A stretch of 64,000 bases of DNA from JAFIEN01 sp051859505 (GTDB lineage Bacteria > Pseudomonadota > Alphaproteobacteria > Rhodobacterales > Rhodobacteraceae). The DNA is taken from NCBI GenBank assembly GCA_051859505.1, contig JBHYFN010000010.1:1-64000 (forward strand). The letters run 5' to 3'. A model generated the notes under the pieces. It saw nothing but the letters and a program-made list of their open reading frames with translations, was not told the origin of the DNA and did not search any database. The position numbers and the translations under genes were made by a program. Below, in pieces: positions 25,300-33,039 of this stretch. Position 1 is the first letter of the stretch. The number at the start of each line of letters is the position of its first letter.

Positions 25300-26418
25300 A
25301 TGGCCCAGCTTTTCCCCCTGTCCTCTGTCGCCTTGCCCCCCGCCCTCGGGCTGCGGCGCGATCTGCCGCCGAGGACTGTCGTGAAAAGCGAGGCGTTCTG
25401 GGACTATTATGACAGCGAGACCCTGCTTTATGATGCTACCATCGCCGCCGATGGCACGGTCTCGCTTTACGCGCCCAAGCTTCTGAACCTGCGCCCGCTT
25501 CTTGACACGGCGCTCGCGGCGCTGGCGCCGCAGCTGGAGACAGCGCCCAGCTATACCTTGGGCCGGCATCATGACCGCATCCGCTTTCGCCTGCGCGACC
25601 CCTCGCCCGCGCTTGCGCTGCAACTGGGTGAAGAGCGGGTCGAGCTGCCCCTGAACACCCTGCGACCAGAGCAGTTTCGCGGGCTTGATGTGATCTATAC
25701 GATGAACCGCAACAACGATCTGGACTGGGTGCGCGACTGGATGAGGTGGTATCGCAACGCCCATGGCGCGACCGGCGCCATCGTCACCGACAATGGCAGC
25801 ACGGCCTATGGGCCCGGCGATCTGCTCGAGGCGATGGCGGGCGTTCCCGGCTATCGGGCGGTGGGCGTGCTTCTGGCCCCCCTGCCCTACGGCCCGCGCG
25901 CCCCGCACTGCACCAACCAGAGCAAGGCCAAGTTCCTGCAGGCCAGCCTGATCAATCTGGTGCGCGACAGGTTCCTGTCCGAGGCACGGGTCATGTTGAA
26001 TGCCGATACCGATGAACTGGTGGTGGGCCGGGGGGGCGCGTCTGTCTTTGACGCGATTGCCCGTTCGCCGTTCGGCTTCATGACCTTCGGGGGGCGCTGG
26101 CGTCATGCGAGGGTCATGGGCCCCGTGCGTCATGCCGATCATGTCTATCTGCGGCCCGATGACGCCCCCTGCCCGACGAAATACGGGCTGCGGCCGCAGT
26201 CCTTCATCGGCCAGCGGTTCCTGCAGGTCCATTCCGTCGCCAATATCGACCGCAACCTGTTTCGCAGCCGGCGCCGGTTTCACTACCTGCACTGCCGGCA
26301 GGTCTCGACCTCGTGGAAATACGACCGGCGCCTCGAGGGCGACAAGGCGCTGGTGCACGACCCCGAGGCAGAGGCGCTTTTCGCCCGCTGCCTCCCATCC
26401 GAGGAGGTCCGCGCATGA
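25300..26418 (+). CDS. Glycosyltransferase-like protein (Glyco_tranf_2_4 type)
   Basis: A 372-residue protein. From about residue 127 it reads DVIYTMNRNNDLDWVRDWMR and AIVTDNGST, the start of a GT-A fold of the GT2/GT92-like group, with the metal motif NADTDEL near 230. The first 125 residues are less conserved. It probably adds a sugar to a surface polysaccharide or LPS core; donor and acceptor are unknown. Its stop overlaps the start of the epimerase gene (ATGA), giving tight coupling. Confidence 0.75.
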   Translation: MAQLFPLSSVALPPALGLRRDLPPRTVVKSEAFWDYYDSETLLYDATIAADGTVSLYAPKLLNLRPLLDTALAALAPQLETAPSYTLGRHHDRIRFRLRDPSPALALQLGEERVELPLNTLRPEQFRGLDVIYTMNRNNDLDWVRDWMRWYRNAHGATGAIVTDNGSTAYGPGDLLEAMAGVPGYRAVGVLLAPLPYGPRAPHCTNQSKAKFLQASLINLVRDRFLSEARVMLNADTDELVVGRGGASVFDAIARSPFGFMTFGGRWRHARVMGPVRHADHVYLRPDDAPCPTKYGLRPQSFIGQRFLQVHSVANIDRNLFRSRRRFHYLHCRQVSTSWKYDRRLEGDKALVHDPEAEALFARCLPSEEVRA

Positions 26419-27536
26419 CCCGCCGCCTGCTTTTCGTCACCGGCACCCGCGCCGATTTCGGCAAGCTCGAGCCGCTGGCCCTGGCCGCGCGCGATGCGGG
26501 GATGGCTGTCACCTTTTTCGTGACCGGCATGCACATGATGGCGCGCTACGGGCTGACCAAGCTCGAGGTGCACCGGACAAGCGGGGTGACGGTCCATGAA
26601 TTCCTCAACCAGCGCGAGGGCGACAGTCAGGACGTCGTGCTGGCCAAGACGGTGCTGGGCCTGTCGGACTATGTGGCCGAGGCCCGGCCCGACCTGATCG
26701 TCATTCACGGCGACCGGGTCGAGGCGCTGGCAGCCTCGATCGTGGCGGCGACCAACTATATCCGCAGCGCCCATGTCGAAGGGGGCGAGGTCTCGGGCAC
26801 GATCGACGAGATGTTCCGCCACTGCAACACCAAGCTCTGCACCCATCACTTCGTCAGCTCGGAGCGCGCGGGCGCCCGCGTGATGGCGCTGGGCGAGCCG
26901 CCCGAGGCGATCCATGTCATCGGCTCGCCCGAGCTGGATTTCCACGCAGGCCCCTCGGGCGTGACGCTGGACGAGGTGAAGGCGCGCTACGCCATCCCCT
27001 TCGACGATTATGGCATCGCCATCTTCCACCCCGTCACCTCCGAGGCCGCCGGCATGGGCGCGCAGGCAGGCAGCCTTTATGGCGCGCTGGCGGCCTCGGG
27101 GCGGCGGTTCGTGCTGATCGCGCCGAACAACGACCCGGGGTCAGAGGCGATCTTCGCGGTGATCGAGGGCCTGCCGAAGGACCGCTTCCGGCTGATCCCC
27201 TCGATGCGCTTTGCCCATTTTTCCGAGCTGATGCGCCATGCCGCCTGTGTGGTGGGCAATTCCAGCGCCGGCGTGCGCGAGGCGCCCTATCTGGGCATCC
27301 CCTCGCTTGATGTCGGCACGCGCCAGACCAACCGGGCGGAGGCCGCCTCCGTCACCCGCGTCGCGGCAGAGGACACGGCCGGTATCGCGCGGTTCCTTTC
27401 ACAGGAGTGGGGGCGCAGGTACGAAAGCCACACCGGCTTTGGCGAAGGCCGCGCCGCCGACCGATTTGTCGCGGCGCTGGGGCGGGCGGGCTTCTGGACG
27501 GGCAGCCTGCAAAAGGCCTTCCGCGACATTGGCTAG
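26415..27536 (+). CDS. neuC: UDP-N-acetylglucosamine 2-epimerase, hydrolysing (NeuC-like)
   Basis: A 373-residue protein starting MTRRLLFVTGTRADFGKLEP. The family block HGDRVEALAAS and EGGEVSGTIDEMFRH (about 100-140) and the C-terminal GNSSAGVREAPYLGIPSLDV are those of NeuC/LegG rather than WecB enzymes. It would release ManNAc (or an analogue) for the NeuB reaction. The start at 26415 overlaps the preceding stop by 4 bases; an in-frame ATG at 26313 would lie inside the upstream gene and lacks family similarity. Confidence 0.88.
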   Translation: MTRRLLFVTGTRADFGKLEPLALAARDAGMAVTFFVTGMHMMARYGLTKLEVHRTSGVTVHEFLNQREGDSQDVVLAKTVLGLSDYVAEARPDLIVIHGDRVEALAASIVAATNYIRSAHVEGGEVSGTIDEMFRHCNTKLCTHHFVSSERAGARVMALGEPPEAIHVIGSPELDFHAGPSGVTLDEVKARYAIPFDDYGIAIFHPVTSEAAGMGAQAGSLYGALAASGRRFVLIAPNNDPGSEAIFAVIEGLPKDRFRLIPSMRFAHFSELMRHAACVVGNSSAGVREAPYLGIPSLDVGTRQTNRAEAASVTRVAAEDTAGIARFLSQEWGRRYESHTGFGEGRAADRFVAALGRAGFWTGSLQKAFRDIG

Positions 27537-28866
27537 GCCGGCAAAGCCCCCCGGCCCGGCGCTGGCCGCCTATCTGGGCCTCTCGCGCGCGATCCCGGCC
27601 CTGGCCCCGGCGATCCTGCGGCGCAGGCTGGCGCGCGGGCGCGAGGATCCGGCACGCTGGCGGGAAAAGCTGGGCGAGCCGGGGGCGGAGCGGCCCGAGG
27701 GCCGGCTTGTCTGGCTGCATGCCGTGGGATTGGGCGAGGTTCTGGCGCTGCGCGGGCTGATCGGGGCGCTGGCACAGGCGGACGGGGGGCTGAGCTTCCT
27801 CGTCACCTCCTCGGCGCGGTCTTCGGCACAGGTCATGGCGGGCAACCTGCCGCCCCGGACGCTGCATCAATACCTGCCGCTGGACGCGCCCGCCTATCTT
27901 CGGCGCTTTCTGGCGCATTGGCGGCCCGACCTGTCGGTCTGGGCGGAACAGGATCTCTGGCCCGGTGCGATCTGGGCGGCGGACCGGGCGGGTCTGCCGC
28001 TGGCGCTGGTCAATGCGCGGATGAATGCGGCGGCCTACCGGCGGCGGGCGCGGGCCGCGGGGCTTTATCGCGATCTTCTGGGGCGGTTCCGTCTTGTCAC
28101 CGCCCAGGATGCCGAGACCGCGGGCAACCTGGCGTCACTGGGTGCGCGGGCCGTGACGGTCGAAGGGTCGCTGAAGGCGGCGAGCCCACCGCTCGCCGCC
28201 AATCCGGCCGAGGTCGAGGCGATGCGGGCGGCGCTGGCGGGGCGGCGGCTCTGGCTTGTCGCCTCGAGCCATGCGGAGGACGAGGCGGCGGCCCTGGCGG
28301 CGCAGGCGATGCTGTGGCGCGCGGATCCGGCCTGGCTGCTGGTCATCGTGCCACGCGATCCGGGCCGGGGGGCGGGGATCCTGAAGGCGGCCGGGGACCA
28401 TGGCCTGAGCGCGACCCTGAGCGGCCAGAACGACGCGCCCGGTTCGGGCGGGCCGAAAATTGGCCAATTTTCGGGGGCGCAGAAAATTGGCCAATTTTCT
28501 GCGCCTGCCCCAGCCGCGGTGCATGTCGACGCCGGTTTCGGCAGGCTCGGTCTGTGGTATCGCCTGGCCCCCGCCGCCCTGATAGGCGGCAGTTTCGGCG
28601 CGACCGAGGGCCATAACCCCTGGGAGGCCGCGGCCCTTGGCGCGGCCATCCTGCACGGCCCGCGGATCGCGCATTTCGTCAATGACTACAGCGCCCTGCA
28701 CGCGGCAGAGGCCGCTCGTCAGGTCACGGCCGGCACCCTTGCCGAGGCCCTCTCCGACCCTGACCTGCCCCCGATGGCCGCCCGCGCCCGCGCCCTGCAG
28801 GAGGCGCAAAGAGACACTCTCGCGCCCCTCGCCGCGCGCCTGATCGCGCTGATGGAGGCGGCATGA
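27529..28866 (+). CDS. GT30 (Kdo transferase-like) glycosyltransferase 1, with inserted palindromes
   Basis: About 445 residues from a TTG start that overlaps the epimerase stop; no suitable ATG occurs before the conserved N-terminus. GT30 landmarks: a catalytic-type Glu70 in WLHAVGLGE, DLSVWAEQDLWP near 135 (normally ETELWP), and IGGSFGATEGHNPWEAA near 351-367. WaaA transfers Kdo from CMP-Kdo to lipid A. Residues about 309-326 are encoded by two AT-rich palindromes that sit in a variable loop. A second GT30 gene follows with a 4-base overlap. Because CMP-sialic acids resemble CMP-Kdo, a nonulosonate transferase role is possible. Confidence 0.78.
   Translation: MARPAKPPGPALAAYLGLSRAIPALAPAILRRRLARGREDPARWREKLGEPGAERPEGRLVWLHAVGLGEVLALRGLIGALAQADGGLSFLVTSSARSSAQVMAGNLPPRTLHQYLPLDAPAYLRRFLAHWRPDLSVWAEQDLWPGAIWAADRAGLPLALVNARMNAAAYRRRARAAGLYRDLLGRFRLVTAQDAETAGNLASLGARAVTVEGSLKAASPPLAANPAEVEAMRAALAGRRLWLVASSHAEDEAAALAAQAMLWRADPAWLLVIVPRDPGRGAGILKAAGDHGLSATLSGQNDAPGSGGPKIGQFSGAQKIGQFSAPAPAAVHVDAGFGRLGLWYRLAPAALIGGSFGATEGHNPWEAAALGAAILHGPRIAHFVNDYSALHAAEAARQVTAGTLAEALSDPDLPPMAARARALQEAQRDTLAPLAARLIALMEAA
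28453..28504. repeat. Two AT-rich palindromes inside a coding sequence
   Basis: A 22-base perfect palindrome (arm CCGAAAATTGG, 28453-28474) and a 28-base one (arm GCGCAGAAAATTGG, 28477-28504) lie in frame within GT30 gene 1, encoding two KIGQFS repeats. They look like the palindromes found after stop codons elsewhere in the window. Confidence 0.85.
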
Positions 28867-30185
28867 GACTGCGCGCCTTCCTCATGCTCTGGGGCCTCCT
28901 GTGGCATCTCGGCCTGCCGCTCCTCCTGCTCTACCTCTGGTGGCGGGGCCGCAAGGACGCGCTTTATGCCCAACAGATCGGCGAACGCTTCGGCCGCTAC
29001 GCCGGCCCCGTGCCGCAGGATGCGGTCTGGGTCCATGCCGTCAGCCTGGGCGAGATGCGCTCGGCCGTGCCGCTGGTGCGGGCCTTCCTCGACCGCGGCG
29101 AAACGGTCGTCACCACCCATTTCACCCCGGCCGGCCGGCGCGAGGCCGAGCGCGTCTTCGCCCCCGAGATCGCGGCCGGGCAGATGCGCGCCCTTTGGGT
29201 GCCGATCGAGACGGGCCGGGCCTATCGCCGCTTTTTCCGCGCGTTCCGCCCGCGCCTCGGCCTTGTGATGGAGATCGAGATCTGGCCGCGGATGATCTTT
29301 GCCGCCCGGGCCGCCCGGGTGCCGCTTTTCATGTGCAACGCGCAATATCCGTCGAAATCCATGGCCCGCGACGCCGCCCGCTTTCCCCTGCGCCACGCCC
29401 TGATGCGGGGTTTCGCCGGCGCGCTGGTCAAATCCGACCTGCAGCGCGACCGGTTCGCCTCGGTCGGGCTGCGCAATATCGCGGTCACGGGCGAGTTGCG
29501 CTTCGAACAGCCGATCCCGCCCGCGCTGGTCGCCGCGGGCCGCGCGGCGCGGCTTTGGCTGGGGGCTGCGGATCGGCGCGTCATCGCCATCGCCAGCGCG
29601 ATCGAGGGCGAGGATCCGATCTATATCGCCGCGATCCGCGCGCTGGACGAACATCAACGGGCCGCCGGCCTGCCCCCGCCGCTGGTCCTGTACATCCCCC
29701 GCCGGCCCGAACGCTTCGACGAGGTGGAGGCCGCGCTTAGGGCGGCGGGGCTGACGATGCAGCGCCGCAGCGCGCTCTTTCCCGGCCTGGAACCGCAGGA
29801 TTGGGGCACCCCCCCACCCCTGCCGCAGGTGATCCTGGGCGATTCCCTGGGCGAGATGTATTTCTATCTTTCCCTTGCGGATGAAGCGGTTGTCGGCGGC
29901 GGCTTCAATTCCAAGGGGGCGCATAACATCATCGAGCCTCTGGCGATGGGCCTGCCGGTGATGACCGGCCCGCATGTCGACACGATCGAATATCCGATGA
30001 CCGAGGCCGTCGCCGCCGGGGTGGCCCGGGCCCTGCCCGATGGCCCCGCACTTGCCCGGGCGCTGATCGCGCAAGACCCCGTCCCGCCCGAGGATATCGC
30101 CCGCTTCTTTGCCGCGCATTCCGGCGCCGTGACGCGGACGCTGGCCGCCCTGCCCGATCTGATCGCCGCCTCAGACCTTGGCTAG
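28863..30185 (+). CDS. GT30 (Kdo transferase-like) glycosyltransferase 2
   Basis: A 440-residue protein with an N-terminal membrane anchor (LMLWGLLWHLGLPLLLLYLW, residues 7-26), catalytic-type Glu64 in WVHAVSLGE, TTHFTPAGRREAE, LVMEIEIWPRMI and, in the C-terminal half, GGGFNSKGAHNIIEPLAMG. These are GT30/WaaA landmarks with several substitutions (canonical WaaA proteins have METEIWPN and GGHNPLEP). It overlaps GT30 gene 1 by 4 bases. The anchor suggests the inner membrane. One of the two proteins is presumably the Kdo transferase. Confidence 0.82.
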   Translation: MRLRAFLMLWGLLWHLGLPLLLLYLWWRGRKDALYAQQIGERFGRYAGPVPQDAVWVHAVSLGEMRSAVPLVRAFLDRGETVVTTHFTPAGRREAERVFAPEIAAGQMRALWVPIETGRAYRRFFRAFRPRLGLVMEIEIWPRMIFAARAARVPLFMCNAQYPSKSMARDAARFPLRHALMRGFAGALVKSDLQRDRFASVGLRNIAVTGELRFEQPIPPALVAAGRAARLWLGAADRRVIAIASAIEGEDPIYIAAIRALDEHQRAAGLPPPLVLYIPRRPERFDEVEAALRAAGLTMQRRSALFPGLEPQDWGTPPPLPQVILGDSLGEMYFYLSLADEAVVGGGFNSKGAHNIIEPLAMGLPVMTGPHVDTIEYPMTEAVAAGVARALPDGPALARALIAQDPVPPEDIARFFAAHSGAVTRTLAALPDLIAASDLG

Positions 30186-30881
30186 GCCCGCGGCCAGCTG
30201 TTCGCCCAGAAGGAACTCGACCAGCCGCAGGTCATGCGGCGTGTCGATGTCGTGGCAACGCTCTGCGGGCAGGACGAAGGGGATCACCCGGCCCTCGTAG
30301 ATCGTCGTGGCGCGGCGCAGGTAATCGGGCCGCAGGACATAGACAAGGCCCACATGCTCATAGACCGGCGGGGCATCCTGCCGCGCCCAGACACCCCCCG
30401 GCAAGGGTTTGGAGACATGCAGCGCTCCGGTCGCGTCAGGCTCGACCAAGTTGAAATAGGGATTCTTTCGCGCCTCGCAGACGCTCATCACCATGTCAGG
30501 ATGTTGAGTTTCGAAAAGTCTCAGGGCGCCGTCCAGATCCTCGGGCAACCGCAGCGGCGAGGTGCAGTCAAGATCGACAAAGGCCGTGACCGGCCCGATC
30601 AGCGCCTCGGCGGCGCCAAGCGCGTGTTGCCAGACACCCCATTTCGGCGCGCTGTCCGTCGCAAGCTCTGCGGGGCGCAGGCCGATGTCCAGCGCTCCGC
30701 GGGCAAGGGCATGGGCATGGATCTCGGGATCGTCGGTCGAGACCACGACCCTGTCGATGCGGGGATCGGCGAAAAGCTGGTCCAGCGACCAGTCGATCAG
30801 GGGCTTGCCGTGCAGGGGGATGAAGTTCTTTCCCGGCACCCCCTTGCTGCCTTTGCGCGCACCGATATGCCCGAGGATCAT
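30171..30881 (-). CDS. neuA: CMP-N-acetylneuraminate (acylneuraminate) cytidylyltransferase
   Basis: A 236-residue protein beginning MILGHIGARKGSKGVPGKN, the nucleotide-binding loop of CMP-sialate/CMP-Kdo synthetases, followed by GKPLIDWSLDQLF, VVVSTDDPEIHAHAL and DLDCTSPLR. It activates a nonulosonic acid with CTP. The frame is open to 31145 but the upstream part is intergenic and lower in GC, so the ATG at 30881 is chosen. It is on the opposite strand from neuB/neuC and its end overlaps the end of GT30 gene 2 by 15 bases. Confidence 0.88.
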   Translation of the reverse strand: MILGHIGARKGSKGVPGKNFIPLHGKPLIDWSLDQLFADPRIDRVVVSTDDPEIHAHALARGALDIGLRPAELATDSAPKWGVWQHALGAAEALIGPVTAFVDLDCTSPLRLPEDLDGALRLFETQHPDMVMSVCEARKNPYFNLVEPDATGALHVSKPLPGGVWARQDAPPVYEHVGLVYVLRPDYLRRATTIYEGRVIPFVLPAERCHDIDTPHDLRLVEFLLGEQLAAGLAKV

Positions 30882-31001
30882 CTGACGGTTCTTCCCTGCC
30901 TGCTGTTGATGGCCCCGATCCGGGGCGCGAGACTGTCCCGATCCTAAAGCCGGCGTCGCCGGGGCGCCAGTGACCGAAGCAGCGGCAAGGTGCCGATGAC
31001 C

Positions 31002-31018
31002 TGCCGCAAAATGCGGCA
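31002..31018. other. Hairpin in the neuA-tetR intergenic region
   Basis: TGCCGCA / TGCGGCA around AAA. It is located between divergent genes, in a stretch of visibly lower GC than its surroundings. Its role is not clear. Confidence 0.4.
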
Positions 31019-31065
31019 AAGCGCGAAAAGCCCCGCGCTGCACCAAAGAAAACACAGTCGTACCA

Positions 31066-31101
31066 TTGAAATGGCACAGAGGAGTGAATAAACGTTCATT
31101 C
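31066..31101 (+). promoter_or_regulatory. Candidate promoter and TetR operator
   Basis: TTGAAA (31066-31071), a 17-base spacer and TAAACG (31089-31094) form a possible sigma-70 promoter. The near-perfect palindrome GAATAAACGTTCATTC (31086-31101, one mismatched pair) overlaps the -10 region. The symmetry and the GAA...TTC ends are typical of TetR operators, so the tetR-RND operon is probably self-repressed. Confidence 0.5.
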
Positions 31102-31135
31102 CTACACTTGACCTCTTGCAGCATGGGCCCCGGGC

Positions 31136-31762
31136 ATGGTCGCAACGAACCTCAGACAGGCCGAGACCTCGGCGGGTGATCCTCGTGTCGAGGAAATCCT
31201 CGACCAGGCGCGCGAAGCCTTTGTCCGCAAGGGTTTCGACGGCGCCTCGATGCAGGATCTTGCGCGCGCCGCGGGGATGAGCGCGGGCAATTTCTACCGC
31301 TATTTCCCCTCGAAGGCCGCCCTTGTGGAGGCGCTCGTCGCGCGCGACCTTGACGAGGTCGAACGGGATTTTCACGAGGTGCTCAGCGCGCCGGTGCCGC
31401 TGGATGCGCTGCGGGCCGGGCTGCGGATGCGGATCGCCGAGGAATGCGCCAACCGCAAATCCCTCTGGGCCGAGATCATGGCCGCCGCCGCCCGCAAGCC
31501 CGAGATCGCCGCCGCCCTTGACGGAATGGAAAGGGATATCCGCGACAAGCTGACCCGCGTCTTCGCGCGTGCCTCGGGCCTGCCGCTTGAAGAGGCGCAG
31601 GCCCGGTTCGGCGGACATGCCCGGTTTCTCATGATGCTGTTCCGGGGCGTATCGCTGGAAAAGGACGACGACCCCACCGGTGCGAGTGATCTGAAGCGGC
31701 TGATCGAACGAACAATCGACATGGCGATCGACGAGATCACCGAGCAAGGACCGAAATCTTGA
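31136..31762 (+). CDS. TetR/AcrR-family transcriptional regulator
   Basis: A 208-residue protein with a TetR N-terminal HTH at about 18-65 (AREAFVRKGFDGASMQDLAR, MSAGNFYRYFPSK) and an all-helical ligand domain. It is first in an operon with an RND adaptor and pump, so it probably represses efflux until a toxic ligand is bound. A palindromic site 35-50 bases upstream supports autoregulation. The start codon has only a weak ribosome site. Confidence 0.9.
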   Translation: MVATNLRQAETSAGDPRVEEILDQAREAFVRKGFDGASMQDLARAAGMSAGNFYRYFPSKAALVEALVARDLDEVERDFHEVLSAPVPLDALRAGLRMRIAEECANRKSLWAEIMAAAARKPEIAAALDGMERDIRDKLTRVFARASGLPLEEAQARFGGHARFLMMLFRGVSLEKDDDPTGASDLKRLIERTIDMAIDEITEQGPKS

Positions 31763-33039
31763 CCATGAGTGATCTGCCCTTTCGTACCCGACGGTCGAAC
31801 TCCCCTCGCCGGGCGCTGGCCGCTTGCGGCGCGGCGCTGGTGCTGGGCCTGATGGGCCTGTTGAACAGCCCTGCAATGGCGCAGGACGCGGCACCGGCCG
31901 AGCAGGCCGCCGGGTCAGAAGGTGACGAACGCCAGATCAGCTATCCGGCGATCACCGTCTCGACCGTGACCGAGCAGACCTTGCGCGACCGGGTCATCGC
32001 CTCGGGCCTTGTGCGCGCGGTGGAGGAAGTGCAGGTCCAGCCGCTGGTCGATGGCCAGGCGGTCGAGGAACTCCTGGCCGATCTGGGGGACCGGGTCGAG
32101 GCGGGGCAGGTTCTGGCGCTCTTGTCCGGGTCGACCTTCGATCTGCGGATGAGCGAGCTGCGCGCGCAAGGTGCCTCGGTCGAGGCGGCCATCGCCCAGG
32201 CGCAGGCCCAGCTGATCGAGGCGCAGACCAGCGCCGAAGAGGCCGAGCGCGTCGCCACCCGCAACATTGCCCTGCGCGAACAGGGCACGATTTCGCAGGC
32301 ACAGGCCGATCAGGCCGAAGCCGCCGCGGCGGCTGCGCGGGCGCGGGTGCGGGTGGCCGAACAGGGCATCGCCGCCGCCGAGGCGCAGCGCGAACTGGTG
32401 GCCGCACAGATGGCCACGCTCGAGCTGCAGCAGGACCGGACCGAGGTCCGCGCCCCGGTGGCCGGTCTGGTGGTCGAGCGTAACGCCCAGGTCGGCGCCA
32501 TCGCCACGGGCATGGGCGCGCCGATGTTCACCCTGATCCGCGACGGCGCGCTGGAGCTGCACGCCGAGATCGCCGAGGCCGATATCGGCCGGCTGCAGGT
32601 GGGGCAGACCGCGCTCATGACCCCCGTCGGCGGCGGCGCGCCGATCCCCGGCACCATCCGCATGATCGCCCCCGCAATCGACACCGCGACCCGGCTGGGC
32701 GAGGCCCGCGTGACCATCGACACGCCCGAGGCGGTGCGCCCGGGCATGTTCATGACCGCCGAGATCCTTGTCGAAGAGGCGGTCCGCCTTGCCGTGCCGG
32801 TCACGGCCATCGGGGCGGCGGCCGAAGGCGCCACGGTGATGCGGGTCGAGGACGGGCTTGTCACCCGGGTGCCGGTCGTCACCGGCGCGCGGGACGGGGC
32901 CATGATGGCGATCCTCGAGGGGCTGGAGCCCGGCGATCAGGTGGTGACGCGCGCCGCGGCCTTCGTGCGGGATGGCGACCGGATCACGCCGATCATGGCC
33001 GAGGTGACGGCTTCGGCAACCGAAGGGGCCGCGCCATGA
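31759..33039 (+). CDS. RND efflux periplasmic adaptor subunit (HlyD/MFP family)
   Basis: About 426 residues. There is a Sec signal with cleavage after AMA near residue 41, then an MFP layout: biotinyl-lipoyl half (VQPLVDGQAVEELLADLGDR near 92), a long coiled-coil hairpin (about 130-225, with repeated AQAQ and EAA), the return half (DRTEVRAPVAGLVVERNAQV), beta-barrel and membrane-proximal domains. I place the start at a TTG (31759) overlapping the tetR stop, since AAGGA lies 8 bases before it; the ATG at 31765 is the alternative. No TolC-like gene is present here. Confidence 0.88.
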   Translation: MTMSDLPFRTRRSNSPRRALAACGAALVLGLMGLLNSPAMAQDAAPAEQAAGSEGDERQISYPAITVSTVTEQTLRDRVIASGLVRAVEEVQVQPLVDGQAVEELLADLGDRVEAGQVLALLSGSTFDLRMSELRAQGASVEAAIAQAQAQLIEAQTSAEEAERVATRNIALREQGTISQAQADQAEAAAAAARARVRVAEQGIAAAEAQRELVAAQMATLELQQDRTEVRAPVAGLVVERNAQVGAIATGMGAPMFTLIRDGALELHAEIAEADIGRLQVGQTALMTPVGGGAPIPGTIRMIAPAIDTATRLGEARVTIDTPEAVRPGMFMTAEILVEEAVRLAVPVTAIGAAAEGATVMRVEDGLVTRVPVVTGARDGAMMAILEGLEPGDQVVTRAAAFVRDGDRITPIMAEVTASATEGAAP

